Assembly: GCA_937910235.1 (NCBI GenBank)
Contig: CALENB010000047.1
Coordinates: 1 to 64,000, forward strand
DNA length: 64,000 bases
Direction: 5' to 3'
DNA from: an uncultured Myxococcales bacterium
GTDB lineage: Bacteria; Myxococcota_A; UBA9042
Shown here: in pieces, positions 46,072 to 54,765 of the stretch
Layout of the letters: every line of letters starts with the position of its first letter
Position numbering within the stretch: the stretch's first letter is position 1
Translations under genes and position numbers: made by a program
Notes under the pieces: generated by a model
What the model was told of the DNA's origin: nothing
What the model saw: only the letters and a program-made list of their open reading frames with translations
Database searches by the model: none

Positions 46072-47277
46072 CTAGAGACGCAGCATGATCTTGAAGAGCA
46101 GCGAGTCATTGTCGAAGGGTAGGCCGGCCTGCTCCCTGCGGTGATCGTACTGGAGCCACACGCGCAACAAGTTGCCGACCAGCGTCCGGCCCACTGCCGC
46201 GCTGACCCACATCTCGTCATCGCTGTTTTTCACGGTAGTGTTGGGGTTCACGAGCTCGACACGCGCCGCAAACGTCATCTTGTTCCAGACGTAGCCCAGC
46301 TCAGCGCTGATCGCCTCGCGCGTGAGCGTCTCCGGGATCGTCGACGCCGTGGTCGGGCGATCCTTAGGCGAGGCGTTGTCGCGAATCCACTCGGCGAGGA
46401 GATGCACACCAGCGACCTTCAGGTGGAGATCTGCCGAGTAGCCCGCGCCGGTGATGCCGCCGCCGTCGTTCATGTACGCGCCACCGCCGACCGCGAGCCG
46501 CAGCTTGCCGCCGCTGAGATCGTGGACCGATGGCCCGATCTTGCCCATGGGCTCGACCTGCAAGCGCGCGACCGTGCTCAAACCGTGGAACTTGTTGCCG
46601 TGCAGCCCGCTGCTGTTCACCGCGCCTAAATAGAATGTCGCGCCCCGGTCGAAGCCATTGTAGACGCCCAGGCGCCAGCTCAGGCCAAGCAAGCCGTAGT
46701 CTCCGCCGACCGTGAGCCCCACCTGCCGAAAGGGCGCCATGGCGTTGGACGAGCGCGAGCGCTCCGACAACGCTGCGTCCGCAGAGCTCAGGATAGCCGA
46801 CCTTGAGAAGGGCACCGTTCGCGCGCCGAACCACATCTTCAAAAAGTGGAAGCGATCGTAGCCGATCCAGGCGTCCGTCAACGGGCTGCCGACCAGATCG
46901 GTGACGATGGTGAACGGCACATGCTTCGCAAAATGGCCCTGCAGCCCGAATCGTGCGCGCGGGATGGCAAACCCCGGCCGCTCGACGAGATCGCCGCGGT
47001 CGAGCTGATTGTCCTCGCCTGCCAGCAGGCCGGCGCGCAGCTCGATGCGCGTGTGCAGACGTATCTGCATCTCGCCGCGCTCCACCACGGCCTGACCCGG
47101 ATGATACTTCGGGTAGCCCGGCGCGGCGTAGCCCGCGTCATCCGAGGCGGTTGGCTCCGCCGCCAACGCGGTTGCGGCAAACGACGTGCTGGCCAGCCAA
47201 GCGCTGGCAAGCAACGCGGCGAGCACGAGTGAGGTTGGGAGCCACCGACGTCGGCGACCGTTAGATTCCATACGCAT
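46072..47277 (-). CDS. Outer-membrane porin, phosphate-selective (OprO/OprP)-like
   Basis: A 401-aa outer-membrane beta-barrel from the ATG at 47277 (after 'cggagggtgaac'); the ORF track start is 14 codons further out. A signal peptide 'LVLAALLASAWLASTSFAATALAAEP' precedes a barrel with the porin O/P pattern: 'GEMQIRLHTRIELRAGLL', 'IPRARFGLQGHFAKHVPFTIVTDLVG', 'LTDAWIGYDRFHFLKMWFGARTVPFSRS' and a C-terminal strand ending 'LLFKIMLRL' with a terminal hydrophobic residue. Phosphate-selective porins import phosphate or polyphosphate in Pseudomonas; substrate here is unproven. The first gene of the operon with the PHP lipoprotein and small membrane protein. Confidence 0.82.
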   Translation of the reverse strand: MRMESNGRRRRWLPTSLVLAALLASAWLASTSFAATALAAEPTASDDAGYAAPGYPKYHPGQAVVERGEMQIRLHTRIELRAGLLAGEDNQLDRGDLVERPGFAIPRARFGLQGHFAKHVPFTIVTDLVGSPLTDAWIGYDRFHFLKMWFGARTVPFSRSAILSSADAALSERSRSSNAMAPFRQVGLTVGGDYGLLGLSWRLGVYNGFDRGATFYLGAVNSSGLHGNKFHGLSTVARLQVEPMGKIGPSVHDLSGGKLRLAVGGGAYMNDGGGITGAGYSADLHLKVAGVHLLAEWIRDNASPKDRPTTASTIPETLTREAISAELGYVWNKMTFAARVELVNPNTTVKNSDDEMWVSAAVGRTLVGNLLRVWLQYDHRREQAGLPFDNDSLLFKIMLRL

Positions 47278-47473
47278 GTTCACCCTCCGCGGAGTCGGAC
47301 GGAGGCTATCAGAGGCCATGAGACTCGACTAGCAGGTCGGCGACCCGATCGCGTCGATACCCGCAGGCATAGGACACAGCCCGTCGCACGGCCGCCGCCA
47401 CCGTGGCAGCATGCCGTGCGGACTCGCCGCGCGCAGCGCCAATCGCGGCTGCGTCGTGCCACCTGGAGAGAGC

Positions 47474-48139
47474 ATGCGACGTACAGAAAAGGCCAGAAAG
47501 ATCGCCCTACAGCTAGATGCGCTGTACCCGGAGACGCCGATACCGCTCGACCACAGCGACCCGTTCACCCTGCTGGTGGCGGTCATGTTGTCCGCGCAGA
47601 CGACCGACAAGAAGGTCAACGAAGTGACGCCAGCGCTCTTCGCCGCCGCCCCCGATCCGGCAGCCATGGCGGCGCTGCCGGTCGCCAGCATCCTCGCTTA
47701 CATTCGACAGCTTGGCCTCGCGCCGACCAAGGCGAAGAACCTCCAGCGGCTCAGCGCGATGCTCGGCGAGCTGCATGGCGGCGAGGTGCCCGCGACGTTC
47801 ACGGCGCTGGAGGCGCTGCCGGGCATCGGCCACAAGACGGCCTCAGTGGTGATGTCGCAGGCCTTTGGCGTCCCAGCCTTCCCGGTGGATACGCACATTC
47901 ATCGGCTGGCGGCGCGCTGGGGCCTGTCTGACGGGAAGAACGTCGACAAGACCGAGCGCGACCTGAAGCAGCTCTTTCCCCGTGACACTTGGAACAAGCT
48001 GCACCTGCAGATCATCTTCTTCGGTCGCGAATATTGCCCGGCGCGCGGTCACGACATGCTGCGCTGCCCCATCTGTGGGTGGGCGTCGACGAAGAAGGCC
48101 GTCGCAGCGCAAGACGTGAAGGATCGCCGTCTCCGGTAA
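47474..48139 (+). CDS. nth: Endonuclease III (DNA glycosylase/AP lyase)
   Basis: A 221-aa base-excision repair enzyme from the ATG at 47474, preceded by 'acctggagagagc'. The helix-hairpin-helix with catalytic Lys is 'LPGIGHKTASVVMSQAFG', and the catalytic Asp is in 'FPVDTHIHRLAARWGL'. It removes oxidised pyrimidines and cleaves at abasic sites. The iron-sulfur loop is atypical: 'EYCPARGHDMLRCPICGWASTKK' has three cysteines in a CX9CX2C spacing and no fourth one within reach, against the usual CX6CX2CX5C. The cluster may be absent or differently held. It is divergent from the porin operon and convergent with the P-domain protein gene. Confidence 0.93.
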   Translation: MRRTEKARKIALQLDALYPETPIPLDHSDPFTLLVAVMLSAQTTDKKVNEVTPALFAAAPDPAAMAALPVASILAYIRQLGLAPTKAKNLQRLSAMLGELHGGEVPATFTALEALPGIGHKTASVVMSQAFGVPAFPVDTHIHRLAARWGLSDGKNVDKTERDLKQLFPRDTWNKLHLQIIFFGREYCPARGHDMLRCPICGWASTKKAVAAQDVKDRRLR

Positions 48140-48205
48140 CACACGCACGTCGATCCGGCAGCGCGGACGCATCCAAGTCGGCGACGCCTCGCGGCCAAAC
48201 GACGA

Positions 48206-48240
48206 CCGCCCCCTGACGCTTGTACGGCGTCAGGGGGCGG
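48206..48240. terminator. Bidirectional terminator between convergent genes
   Basis: A perfect 14-bp stem, 'ccgccccctgacgc' against 'gcgtcagggggcgg', around a 7-nt loop 'ttgtacg', sits between nth (plus, ending 48139) and the P-domain gene (minus, ending 48293). Plus-strand 'tcttcattt' follows the right arm. This is the best terminator in the window and could serve both transcripts. Confidence 0.85.
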
Positions 48241-48292
48241 TCTTCATTTCAGGCGGATTGGCTCCGCCATCCCTCGGGCAGAAGGCGGAAGC

Positions 48293-50239
48293 CTACTTCT
48301 TGAGCGGGCCCATGTACTCGTACTGGTGCCGGCTATGATTACCGTTGGCGTTCCAGGCGTGGTAGGGGTAGCCGTCGCAGCCGCTGGCGTAGTAGCGGAT
48401 GTAGAACGTGTCGCCCTTCTTCATGGGCCACATGAAGTCCACGTGGCTGTCATGCCAGCCGGTCGTGTGATTCCAGTTGTAGCCATAAGACCGTTGGACG
48501 TTGTTGTGGAAGAACTGCGAGTGCTTCGTATTGCAGCCGTGCTGAATCGTCCAGGCCGTGATGCGGTACCAGCCGCCCTTCTGGATCGTCACGATGCCAC
48601 TGGCGGGGTTGCTGATCGTCAGGTAGCCCTGCGCTGTGTTGAACTCCGTGCGATCGAGGCAGTAGTTCATCCAGCCCGGATTCGTGCCCTTGTGGGTGCT
48701 GCAGCCACCGGACCAGACCGCGGGCGCTGCCTTCGCGGCAAACCACTCCCACGTCTTCACGCCCTTGTTGTCCAGGTTGACGTCGCAGACCTGCATGCCC
48801 ATCGACTTGTCCCAGCGCAGCGAGCCTTCCTTGGCGGCCGTGCACACCGTCGATGTACCGACCTGAACGCTGCCGCCGGCGGTGATGTCTTTGGTGACGT
48901 CCAAGCTACCCGAGGTCTCCTGGTTACCGTTGACGGCGATCTTCTGGTTCGACACGTACTGCATCTTCACCGACCAATCGGTGATCCAGCCGTCCTTCTT
49001 GGTGATCACGTTGCAGTAGGCCGCGTTGCCGGGCGCCTGAAAGATGCAGAAGCTTGAGTCATTCGCCTTCAGCGTCCACAGACCCTGCAGGTTGGCGCCG
49101 ATGAAGTCCTGGAGCGCCTTGCCGGTGCCCTTCTGGGTCTGAGGCAGGGCCTTTGGTGTGAAGGTCTTGTCGTACTTCTTCTCGTCCTTCTTGCCGCACG
49201 GATCGCAGAGCACCCAGCCGGTCTTCTTGTCGTCCGGCGGCAGGAGCGTCAGCGACACAGTCGACAAGTCGGTGTTCTCCACCTTGACGTTGATCTCCAG
49301 GGTCTGCGCGGTGCCGATGTTCGGGAACGTGATGTTGCTCACGGCCTCCGTGCCCTGGTTGTCGGGAATCAGGATCTTCTTGATGGGCGCTGCCTCGGTG
49401 TACACGAACTGATTGGTCAGCATGTTGTTGCTGATCTCGTTAAGTCCATCGGCCGGCAACGCGCTGGGATCGAGCGCCGCGATGCACTTGAGCGTCCCGT
49501 CGGCGTTGATGCCCTTCACGACCTCGCCGTTCTTGGTGCACTCACCCGACGGCGTCTTGATGCCCGTCAACTTCGAGCCATCGCCGAGGTAGCTGCTCGC
49601 CGTCACGCTGGCCGCGGCGATGCCGCCGCTGAACGTGCCGTTCTTGGCCTTCAAGCTGTTGCCACCCAAATCGAGGTCGGCGTCGAACTTCATCTCGCTC
49701 ACCGAGACGCAGCCGGTGCACTTCAGGTCGCTGGCAGGGCCACCCTTCGTATCACTCCCCGCGTAGTTGAAGCCGAGTTTCGCGGCCGACAAGGAGCCGT
49801 CCTTCACCTGACTCGCGGTCAAGCAGCCTGTGCAGGACAACGCGTCTGCGCTGCCCGCGTGCAGCGCGAACAGCGTCGCATGCACCCGGGAGCGCGGCAG
49901 CATCGGGTCCGCGGCGATCTTCACGCCCAGCCACTGCGCCTTGAGCGCGCCGAGCGTCTTCATGTCGAGCGGCGTCGTTGCGCCGATCACGTGGCTGAAC
50001 TGACCACCTTTGACGATGACCTTCACTGGGCCTTCGCTCCATGCCGCCGTGCCGCCGGACTCCGACTCCCACAGCGAAAACGTCGCGTCGTACGTGCCAT
50101 CCGCCGCCGCGCCGCCGCCTGAGGACGTCAACATGCCCTCAATAAGACTCGTCGCTGGCGCCGCGGCGAACACCGGTCCAGCTACCAACGCGCTCGCCAC
50201 CATGGCGAACGCAACCCAACTACTCATGGCCTTCTGCAT
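48293..50239 (-). CDS. Secreted P-domain protein with tail-fibre-like and C1q-like segments
   Basis: A 648-aa secreted protein with signal peptide 'SSWVAFAMVASALVAGPVFAAAP' (cleaved, not lipidated). Residues about 190-245 contain the tail-fibre or surface-protein motif 'ASVTASSYLGDGSKLTGI'. A proprotein-convertase P-like beta domain runs about 283-431 ('IKKILIPDNQGTEAVSNITF', 'DNQG...LWTLKAND'). The C-terminal part, about 508-648 ('GWYRITAWTIQHGCNTKHSQFF', 'PMKKGDTFYIRYY'), resembles a C1q/TNF-like jelly roll, with aromatic and charged residues. There is no protease domain, so the P-domain likely mediates binding. Function is unknown. It precedes two giant Cys-rich lipoproteins on the same strand, so it may belong with cell-surface adhesion. 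Confidence 0.75.
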   Translation of the reverse strand: MQKAMSSWVAFAMVASALVAGPVFAAAPATSLIEGMLTSSGGGAAADGTYDATFSLWESESGGTAAWSEGPVKVIVKGGQFSHVIGATTPLDMKTLGALKAQWLGVKIAADPMLPRSRVHATLFALHAGSADALSCTGCLTASQVKDGSLSAAKLGFNYAGSDTKGGPASDLKCTGCVSVSEMKFDADLDLGGNSLKAKNGTFSGGIAAASVTASSYLGDGSKLTGIKTPSGECTKNGEVVKGINADGTLKCIAALDPSALPADGLNEISNNMLTNQFVYTEAAPIKKILIPDNQGTEAVSNITFPNIGTAQTLEINVKVENTDLSTVSLTLLPPDDKKTGWVLCDPCGKKDEKKYDKTFTPKALPQTQKGTGKALQDFIGANLQGLWTLKANDSSFCIFQAPGNAAYCNVITKKDGWITDWSVKMQYVSNQKIAVNGNQETSGSLDVTKDITAGGSVQVGTSTVCTAAKEGSLRWDKSMGMQVCDVNLDNKGVKTWEWFAAKAAPAVWSGGCSTHKGTNPGWMNYCLDRTEFNTAQGYLTISNPASGIVTIQKGGWYRITAWTIQHGCNTKHSQFFHNNVQRSYGYNWNHTTGWHDSHVDFMWPMKKGDTFYIRYYASGCDGYPYHAWNANGNHSRHQYEYMGPLKK

Positions 50240-50281
50240 CGCAACCCCAATCGCCCGAGCCGGGCAGCCAGCACAATAATT

Positions 50282-53200
50282 CTACTTGAGTCCCAGCAGA
50301 CCTGAGATCCACTGGTAAAATCCGAACTTCGCGGTGTACTTCGTGCTAGCCGCTGCGCCACCGACGGGCGTGCCACCGGCGAAAGCCCTGATCGTCAGCT
50401 TGCCAGCGGTGCCCGCTACGACGGCGTTACCGTTCCGCGCCAGGAACGCGGTCGGAGCGCAGCCCTCATCGACAACGCCGCTGCAGCTGTTGTCCTTGCC
50501 GTCACAGATCTCGTTGGCCGGCTTCGTGTCGCCGACGCAGGTCCCGAGCGTGCCGTCCGCGGCGCACTTCTGCACGCCGTCGTCGCACAGACCCACCTTT
50601 CGCGTCTTGGGCGGTCCGGTGTAGCAGGCCACCGACAGGTTGGTGTTGACGGCGTTGCTGCAGCCCTTGTCTTTGTCGCAGGCGTCTTCGGTGCACGGGT
50701 TGCCGTCGTTGCACGTCAGCGCCTTGCCGCTCACGCAGGACCACGCCCCGACGCTGTCCGTGGCGCAAACGTCACCCGATGTACACGCGTTGTTGTCCGA
50801 GCACGACTGGATGAGTGGCTTCGTCCCGCACTTGCCGGTCTGCTTGTCGCAGCTGTCCGCCGTGCACGGGTTACCGTCATCGCAGTTTGTATTTTTACCA
50901 GCCTCGCACTTGCCCAACACGCACTTGTCGCCAGCGGTGCAGGCGTCGCCGTCCGCGTCGCAGGTGCCACCCTGGGCGGTGTGGACACACCCCTGCTTCG
51001 GGTCGCAGCTGTCCGCGGTGCACGGGTTGCCGTCATCGCACTTCAACAGCGTCCCAGACAAACATTTGCCCGACTTGCAGGCGTCTTGCGTCGTGCACAG
51101 CGAACCGTCCGCATCACAGGGGGTGCCGGTCGCCTTGACGTCCTGCTCGCACTTGCCGGTCTTCACCGCGCACGCTGTCTTCAGGCAGTAGTTGTCCGCG
51201 CTCAGGTCGCATTTCACGATCGTCACCGGGTTCACCTTGCACTCGTTGTTGGTGTCGCAGTACAGCGTGCCATTGCACAGGTTGCCGTCCTCTTTCGCGG
51301 CGCAGTCCGTATCCTTTGTGCAGGCGCAGGTGTTGACACCGCTCTGGCAGAGACCCTTCACGCAGGCGTCATTCTGGGTGCAGCTGTTGCCGTCGTCGCA
51401 GCTCTTGTTGACCAGCGCGGTGTTCGTGCAGCCGGTCTTCGGGTCGCACGCGTCGATGGTGCACTGGTTGCTGTCGTCGCAGGTCTTGGAGACGTTGACC
51501 GCCTGGCCCTTGCAGACGCCACCCTGGCAGCTGTCGCCGGTCGTGCAGGCGTCGCCATCTGAGCAGGCGCCTGAGAGCGGCGTGTTGACGCAGCCCTCCT
51601 TCGGATCGCACGAGTCGCTTGTACACGCGTTCTTGTCGTCGCAGTTGAGCAGGGCGCCTGGCTTGCAGAGCCCCGCAGCGCACGCATCGCCGGAGGTGCA
51701 GACGTTGTCGTCGGCCTTGCAGGGCGTGCCGTCGGTCTGCTTGAGGATCTCACACTTGCCGGTCTTGGCGTTGCAGCCGTTTGTTTGGCAGGTGCTGTTC
51801 ACGGACTTGTCGCACGTGACGATCGTGCCGGGGTTGACCTTGCAGCTGAAGGGTTGCGCGCTCTTGTCGCAGTACAGCGTGCCGTTGCAGACGTTGCCAT
51901 CCTCAGACGACGCGCAGTCCGTGTTCGACGTACAGCCACACGTGTTCACGCCGCTGTTGCAGGTGCCGCCCTTGCAGTAGTCGCTCTTGGTGCAGGCGTT
52001 GCCATCGTCGCAGGTCGCGGCGTCGTCAGGCGTGCTCACGCAACCCTTCTGCGGGTTGCAGCTCTCGATGGTGCAGACGTTGTTGTCGTCGCACTTCTTC
52101 TTCGGGTCGAACACAGTACCCGCGCACAGCCCCTTGCTACAGGTGTCCTTCTCGGTGCAGGCGTTGCCGTCATCACACGCCTGACCCGACGTTACGGGCG
52201 AAAAGACGCAACCCTTGTCCTTGTCACACTGGTCCTGGGTACACGGGTTCTTGTCATTGCAGACGATGGCGGTGGGCCCAAAGCAGGTGTAGACGCCGAT
52301 GGTTGGCTCTTTTCCGCACTGGTCATCGGAGGTGCAGGCGTTGCCATCGTCGCATTTGTCGACGATCGGGGCGTGCAGGCACTTGCCGGTCTTCGGGTCA
52401 CAGGCGTCCTTCGTGCACGACTCTTTGTCGTCACAGTCCGCCGTCGTACCCGTCACACACGTCGCCGATTGGCAACTGTCGCCGCTGGTGCACAAGCTGT
52501 CGTCGGCATCACACGGGTTCGTGTTCGCCTTGTGCGCGCAGCCCTGCTTGGGGTCGCAGCTGTCGTCGGTGCAAGGGTTCTTGTCATCACAGCTGACGGG
52601 CGCGCCCTGAAGGCACTTGCCGCCATTGCAGGCGTCGTTCTCGGTGCAGACGTTATTGTCGGCATCGCACGCCTTACCCTTGACCTCTTGCGTGATGCTG
52701 CACTGACCGTCCTTAGGATTGCAGGCGTTGTTCTGGCAGGCGTTGTTCAGGCTTGTGTCGCACGTGACCTTGCTGCCTGGCTTGAGCTCACACTGGAACG
52801 GCTGCTTCGACGTGTCGCAGTACAACGTGCCATTGCAGAGGTTGCCGTCTTCCTTCGACGCACACTGCGCGTCGTTGGTGCAGCCGCACGTGTTGACGCC
52901 CGACTTGCACTTACCCGCATCGCAGCTGTCGTTCAGGGTGCACGCGTTTCCGTCATCGCAGCTGCCCGACGTCTTCGCGGCGTTGACGCAGCCGGTGTCG
53001 GCCGCGCAGGTGTCGAGTGTACAGTCGTTGTTGTCGTCGCACGTGCCGGTCACGTCGATCGCGAGCCCTAGGCACTTGCCGTCTTTGCAGCTGTCCTGCT
53101 GCGTACACTTCGAGTCGTCATCGCACGGGCCGGCAGCCGCCTTGTGCGCGCAACCCTGTTTCGTGGGGTCGCAGCTGTCGACAGTGCAGGTGTTCTTGTC

Positions 53201-54550
53201 GTCGCAGTCGAGCGCCGCGCCCTTGCAGACGTCGCCCTTGCAGATCTCGCCGGACGTGCAGGGGTTGCCGTCATTGCAGGCGTCGCCGTCTTTGTTGGTG
53301 TAGTTGCAGGTGCCGTCCTTGATGTCGCACTTGCCGAGGATGCAGACGTCGCCGCTGTCGCAGGCCTTTTTGTCACCGGCGGCGCACTTGCCGCTCTTGC
53401 ACACGTCGTTGACGCTGCACGGATTGTCGTCCGCGTTACACGGGATGTTGGACGTGTCCTTGTGTACGCAGCCGAGCTTGGCCTCGCACGAATCCTCAGT
53501 GCACGGGTTGCCGTCATCACACTTCATCGCTGCGCCCGCTGCACATTTGCCGTCTTTGCAGGTGTCAGCCTCGGTGCAGACGGAGCCATCGGCGTCACAA
53601 GGCTGCCCAGAATCATTGGTGTACTTACAGCCCTCGCTGCCACCGCAAGCGTCCTTGGTGCACGGGTTGCCGTCGTCGCAGGTGTCTTTGTCGGTATCGC
53701 CGTTGCAGTCGTTGTCGAGGCCGTCGCAGGTCTCAGTGGCGGGCTCGGGCGTGTCACATGCCGACAAGCCGCCGCCTTTTGGTGCGCCAGTGGCGCCGTC
53801 CGCCAGACACTTGCGGGTGCCGCGGCACTTTCCACCGTTTGGGTGGCTCGCGAGGCAGAAGGTTTTGAACTCGTTCTTCATCGCCACGTCTGAGCACACG
53901 CAGCTCTCGCCCTTCGGGAGCACGCACTGCTTCACCTTGGCGCCGGTCACGTCCGTCACCTCGTCGCAGCTGTAGCCCTTCGCGCAGTCCGCGGCCGCCG
54001 CGCAGGACGTGCCGCAGAAGCCGCCCTCGTCACCGCGATCGATGCACGCGCCGTCGACCGAACCCAGGCCTGTGCACTGCTCATTTTTCTCGCATGGATT
54101 GCACAACGAAGCGAACTTCAGCGCGCAGATCTTGTCCTTGTTGCTGCCCTTGCCCTGGACCTCCACGCACGTCTGATCGTCGGGGCAGGTGCCGTCCGCG
54201 CAGGTCTTAGCGCAGATCTGCACGCCGCCGCTCTCGACGCAGTGGCCCGAATAACAGGCGTCATTGTTCTTGCAGAGACAGCCCGTCGCGCCGGGGCAAA
54301 CAGGGCCGGTATCCGTCCCGCCAGCGTCGCCGATGCCACCGGTGTCGCCACCGCTGTCGCTCGCGAACGTGTCCACGCCGCCGCCGATGTCCTCGGTCGT
54401 GTCGGCGATCGTGCCGGTGTCGGCCGAGACCCCACTGTCCTCGCCCTTTGTGCCTTCCACGCCACTGTCATCGCCGCAGCCGACGGCACCGGCCGTGACG
54501 AGCAACAACACCGCGCAACAACGCGCCGCAGACACCGTAAGATTCCGCAT
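50282..54550 (-). CDS. Giant Cys-rich lipoprotein with CDDGNPCT repeats and MopE-like motifs
   Basis: A 1422-aa lipoprotein. The ATG at 54550 has 'agggag' eight bases upstream, so I start it there rather than at the GTG at 54559. Signal peptide and lipobox end 'LLVTAGAVGC', followed by 'GDDSG'. More than twenty repeats of the type C-D-D-(G/K)-N-x-C-T-x-D-x-C fill the protein, resembling the Dictyostelium CTDC repeat family. Three larger blocks share 'EDGNLCNGTLYCD' at about 315- and 204-aa spacing. MopE-like metal-binding motifs stand at both ends: 'ETCDGLDNDCNGDTD' and 'EICDGKDNSCSGVVDEGC'. A short globular tail, 'LTIRAFAGGTPVGG', ends the chain. It is probably a cell-surface, calcium- or metal-binding adhesin; that is inference. 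Confidence 0.85.
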   Translation of the reverse strand: MRNLTVSAARCCAVLLLVTAGAVGCGDDSGVEGTKGEDSGVSADTGTIADTTEDIGGGVDTFASDSGGDTGGIGDAGGTDTGPVCPGATGCLCKNNDACYSGHCVESGGVQICAKTCADGTCPDDQTCVEVQGKGSNKDKICALKFASLCNPCEKNEQCTGLGSVDGACIDRGDEGGFCGTSCAAAADCAKGYSCDEVTDVTGAKVKQCVLPKGESCVCSDVAMKNEFKTFCLASHPNGGKCRGTRKCLADGATGAPKGGGLSACDTPEPATETCDGLDNDCNGDTDKDTCDDGNPCTKDACGGSEGCKYTNDSGQPCDADGSVCTEADTCKDGKCAAGAAMKCDDGNPCTEDSCEAKLGCVHKDTSNIPCNADDNPCSVNDVCKSGKCAAGDKKACDSGDVCILGKCDIKDGTCNYTNKDGDACNDGNPCTSGEICKGDVCKGAALDCDDKNTCTVDSCDPTKQGCAHKAAAGPCDDDSKCTQQDSCKDGKCLGLAIDVTGTCDDNNDCTLDTCAADTGCVNAAKTSGSCDDGNACTLNDSCDAGKCKSGVNTCGCTNDAQCASKEDGNLCNGTLYCDTSKQPFQCELKPGSKVTCDTSLNNACQNNACNPKDGQCSITQEVKGKACDADNNVCTENDACNGGKCLQGAPVSCDDKNPCTDDSCDPKQGCAHKANTNPCDADDSLCTSGDSCQSATCVTGTTADCDDKESCTKDACDPKTGKCLHAPIVDKCDDGNACTSDDQCGKEPTIGVYTCFGPTAIVCNDKNPCTQDQCDKDKGCVFSPVTSGQACDDGNACTEKDTCSKGLCAGTVFDPKKKCDDNNVCTIESCNPQKGCVSTPDDAATCDDGNACTKSDYCKGGTCNSGVNTCGCTSNTDCASSEDGNVCNGTLYCDKSAQPFSCKVNPGTIVTCDKSVNSTCQTNGCNAKTGKCEILKQTDGTPCKADDNVCTSGDACAAGLCKPGALLNCDDKNACTSDSCDPKEGCVNTPLSGACSDGDACTTGDSCQGGVCKGQAVNVSKTCDDSNQCTIDACDPKTGCTNTALVNKSCDDGNSCTQNDACVKGLCQSGVNTCACTKDTDCAAKEDGNLCNGTLYCDTNNECKVNPVTIVKCDLSADNYCLKTACAVKTGKCEQDVKATGTPCDADGSLCTTQDACKSGKCLSGTLLKCDDGNPCTADSCDPKQGCVHTAQGGTCDADGDACTAGDKCVLGKCEAGKNTNCDDGNPCTADSCDKQTGKCGTKPLIQSCSDNNACTSGDVCATDSVGAWSCVSGKALTCNDGNPCTEDACDKDKGCSNAVNTNLSVACYTGPPKTRKVGLCDDGVQKCAADGTLGTCVGDTKPANEICDGKDNSCSGVVDEGCAPTAFLARNGNAVVAGTAGKLTIRAFAGGTPVGGAAASTKYTAKFGFYQWISGLLGLK

Positions 54551-54765
54551 CGTCTTCACTCCCTATCTCACGATCTGCGCCTCACATCCGAATGTGTTCG
54601 ACGCACCGACCTCGTGAGACCTCCAATGCTCGGACGATGCCGATTCCGGGCGACGGGGTCAAGTTGACATCGCGATCATTGGCCAGCCCCGTCGGGATGC
54701 GGGGAAGGGTCCGTGGGGCGCAAGAACACGACATCGCGCGGGGGCAACGGCGTGCGTCGAAGGCG

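Noticed and set aside
51785-53071. 428-aa plus-strand ORF with Val/Ala/Arg repeats
   Set aside because: It mirrors the CDDGN repeat array on the opposite strand, so its apparent repeats are a by-product.
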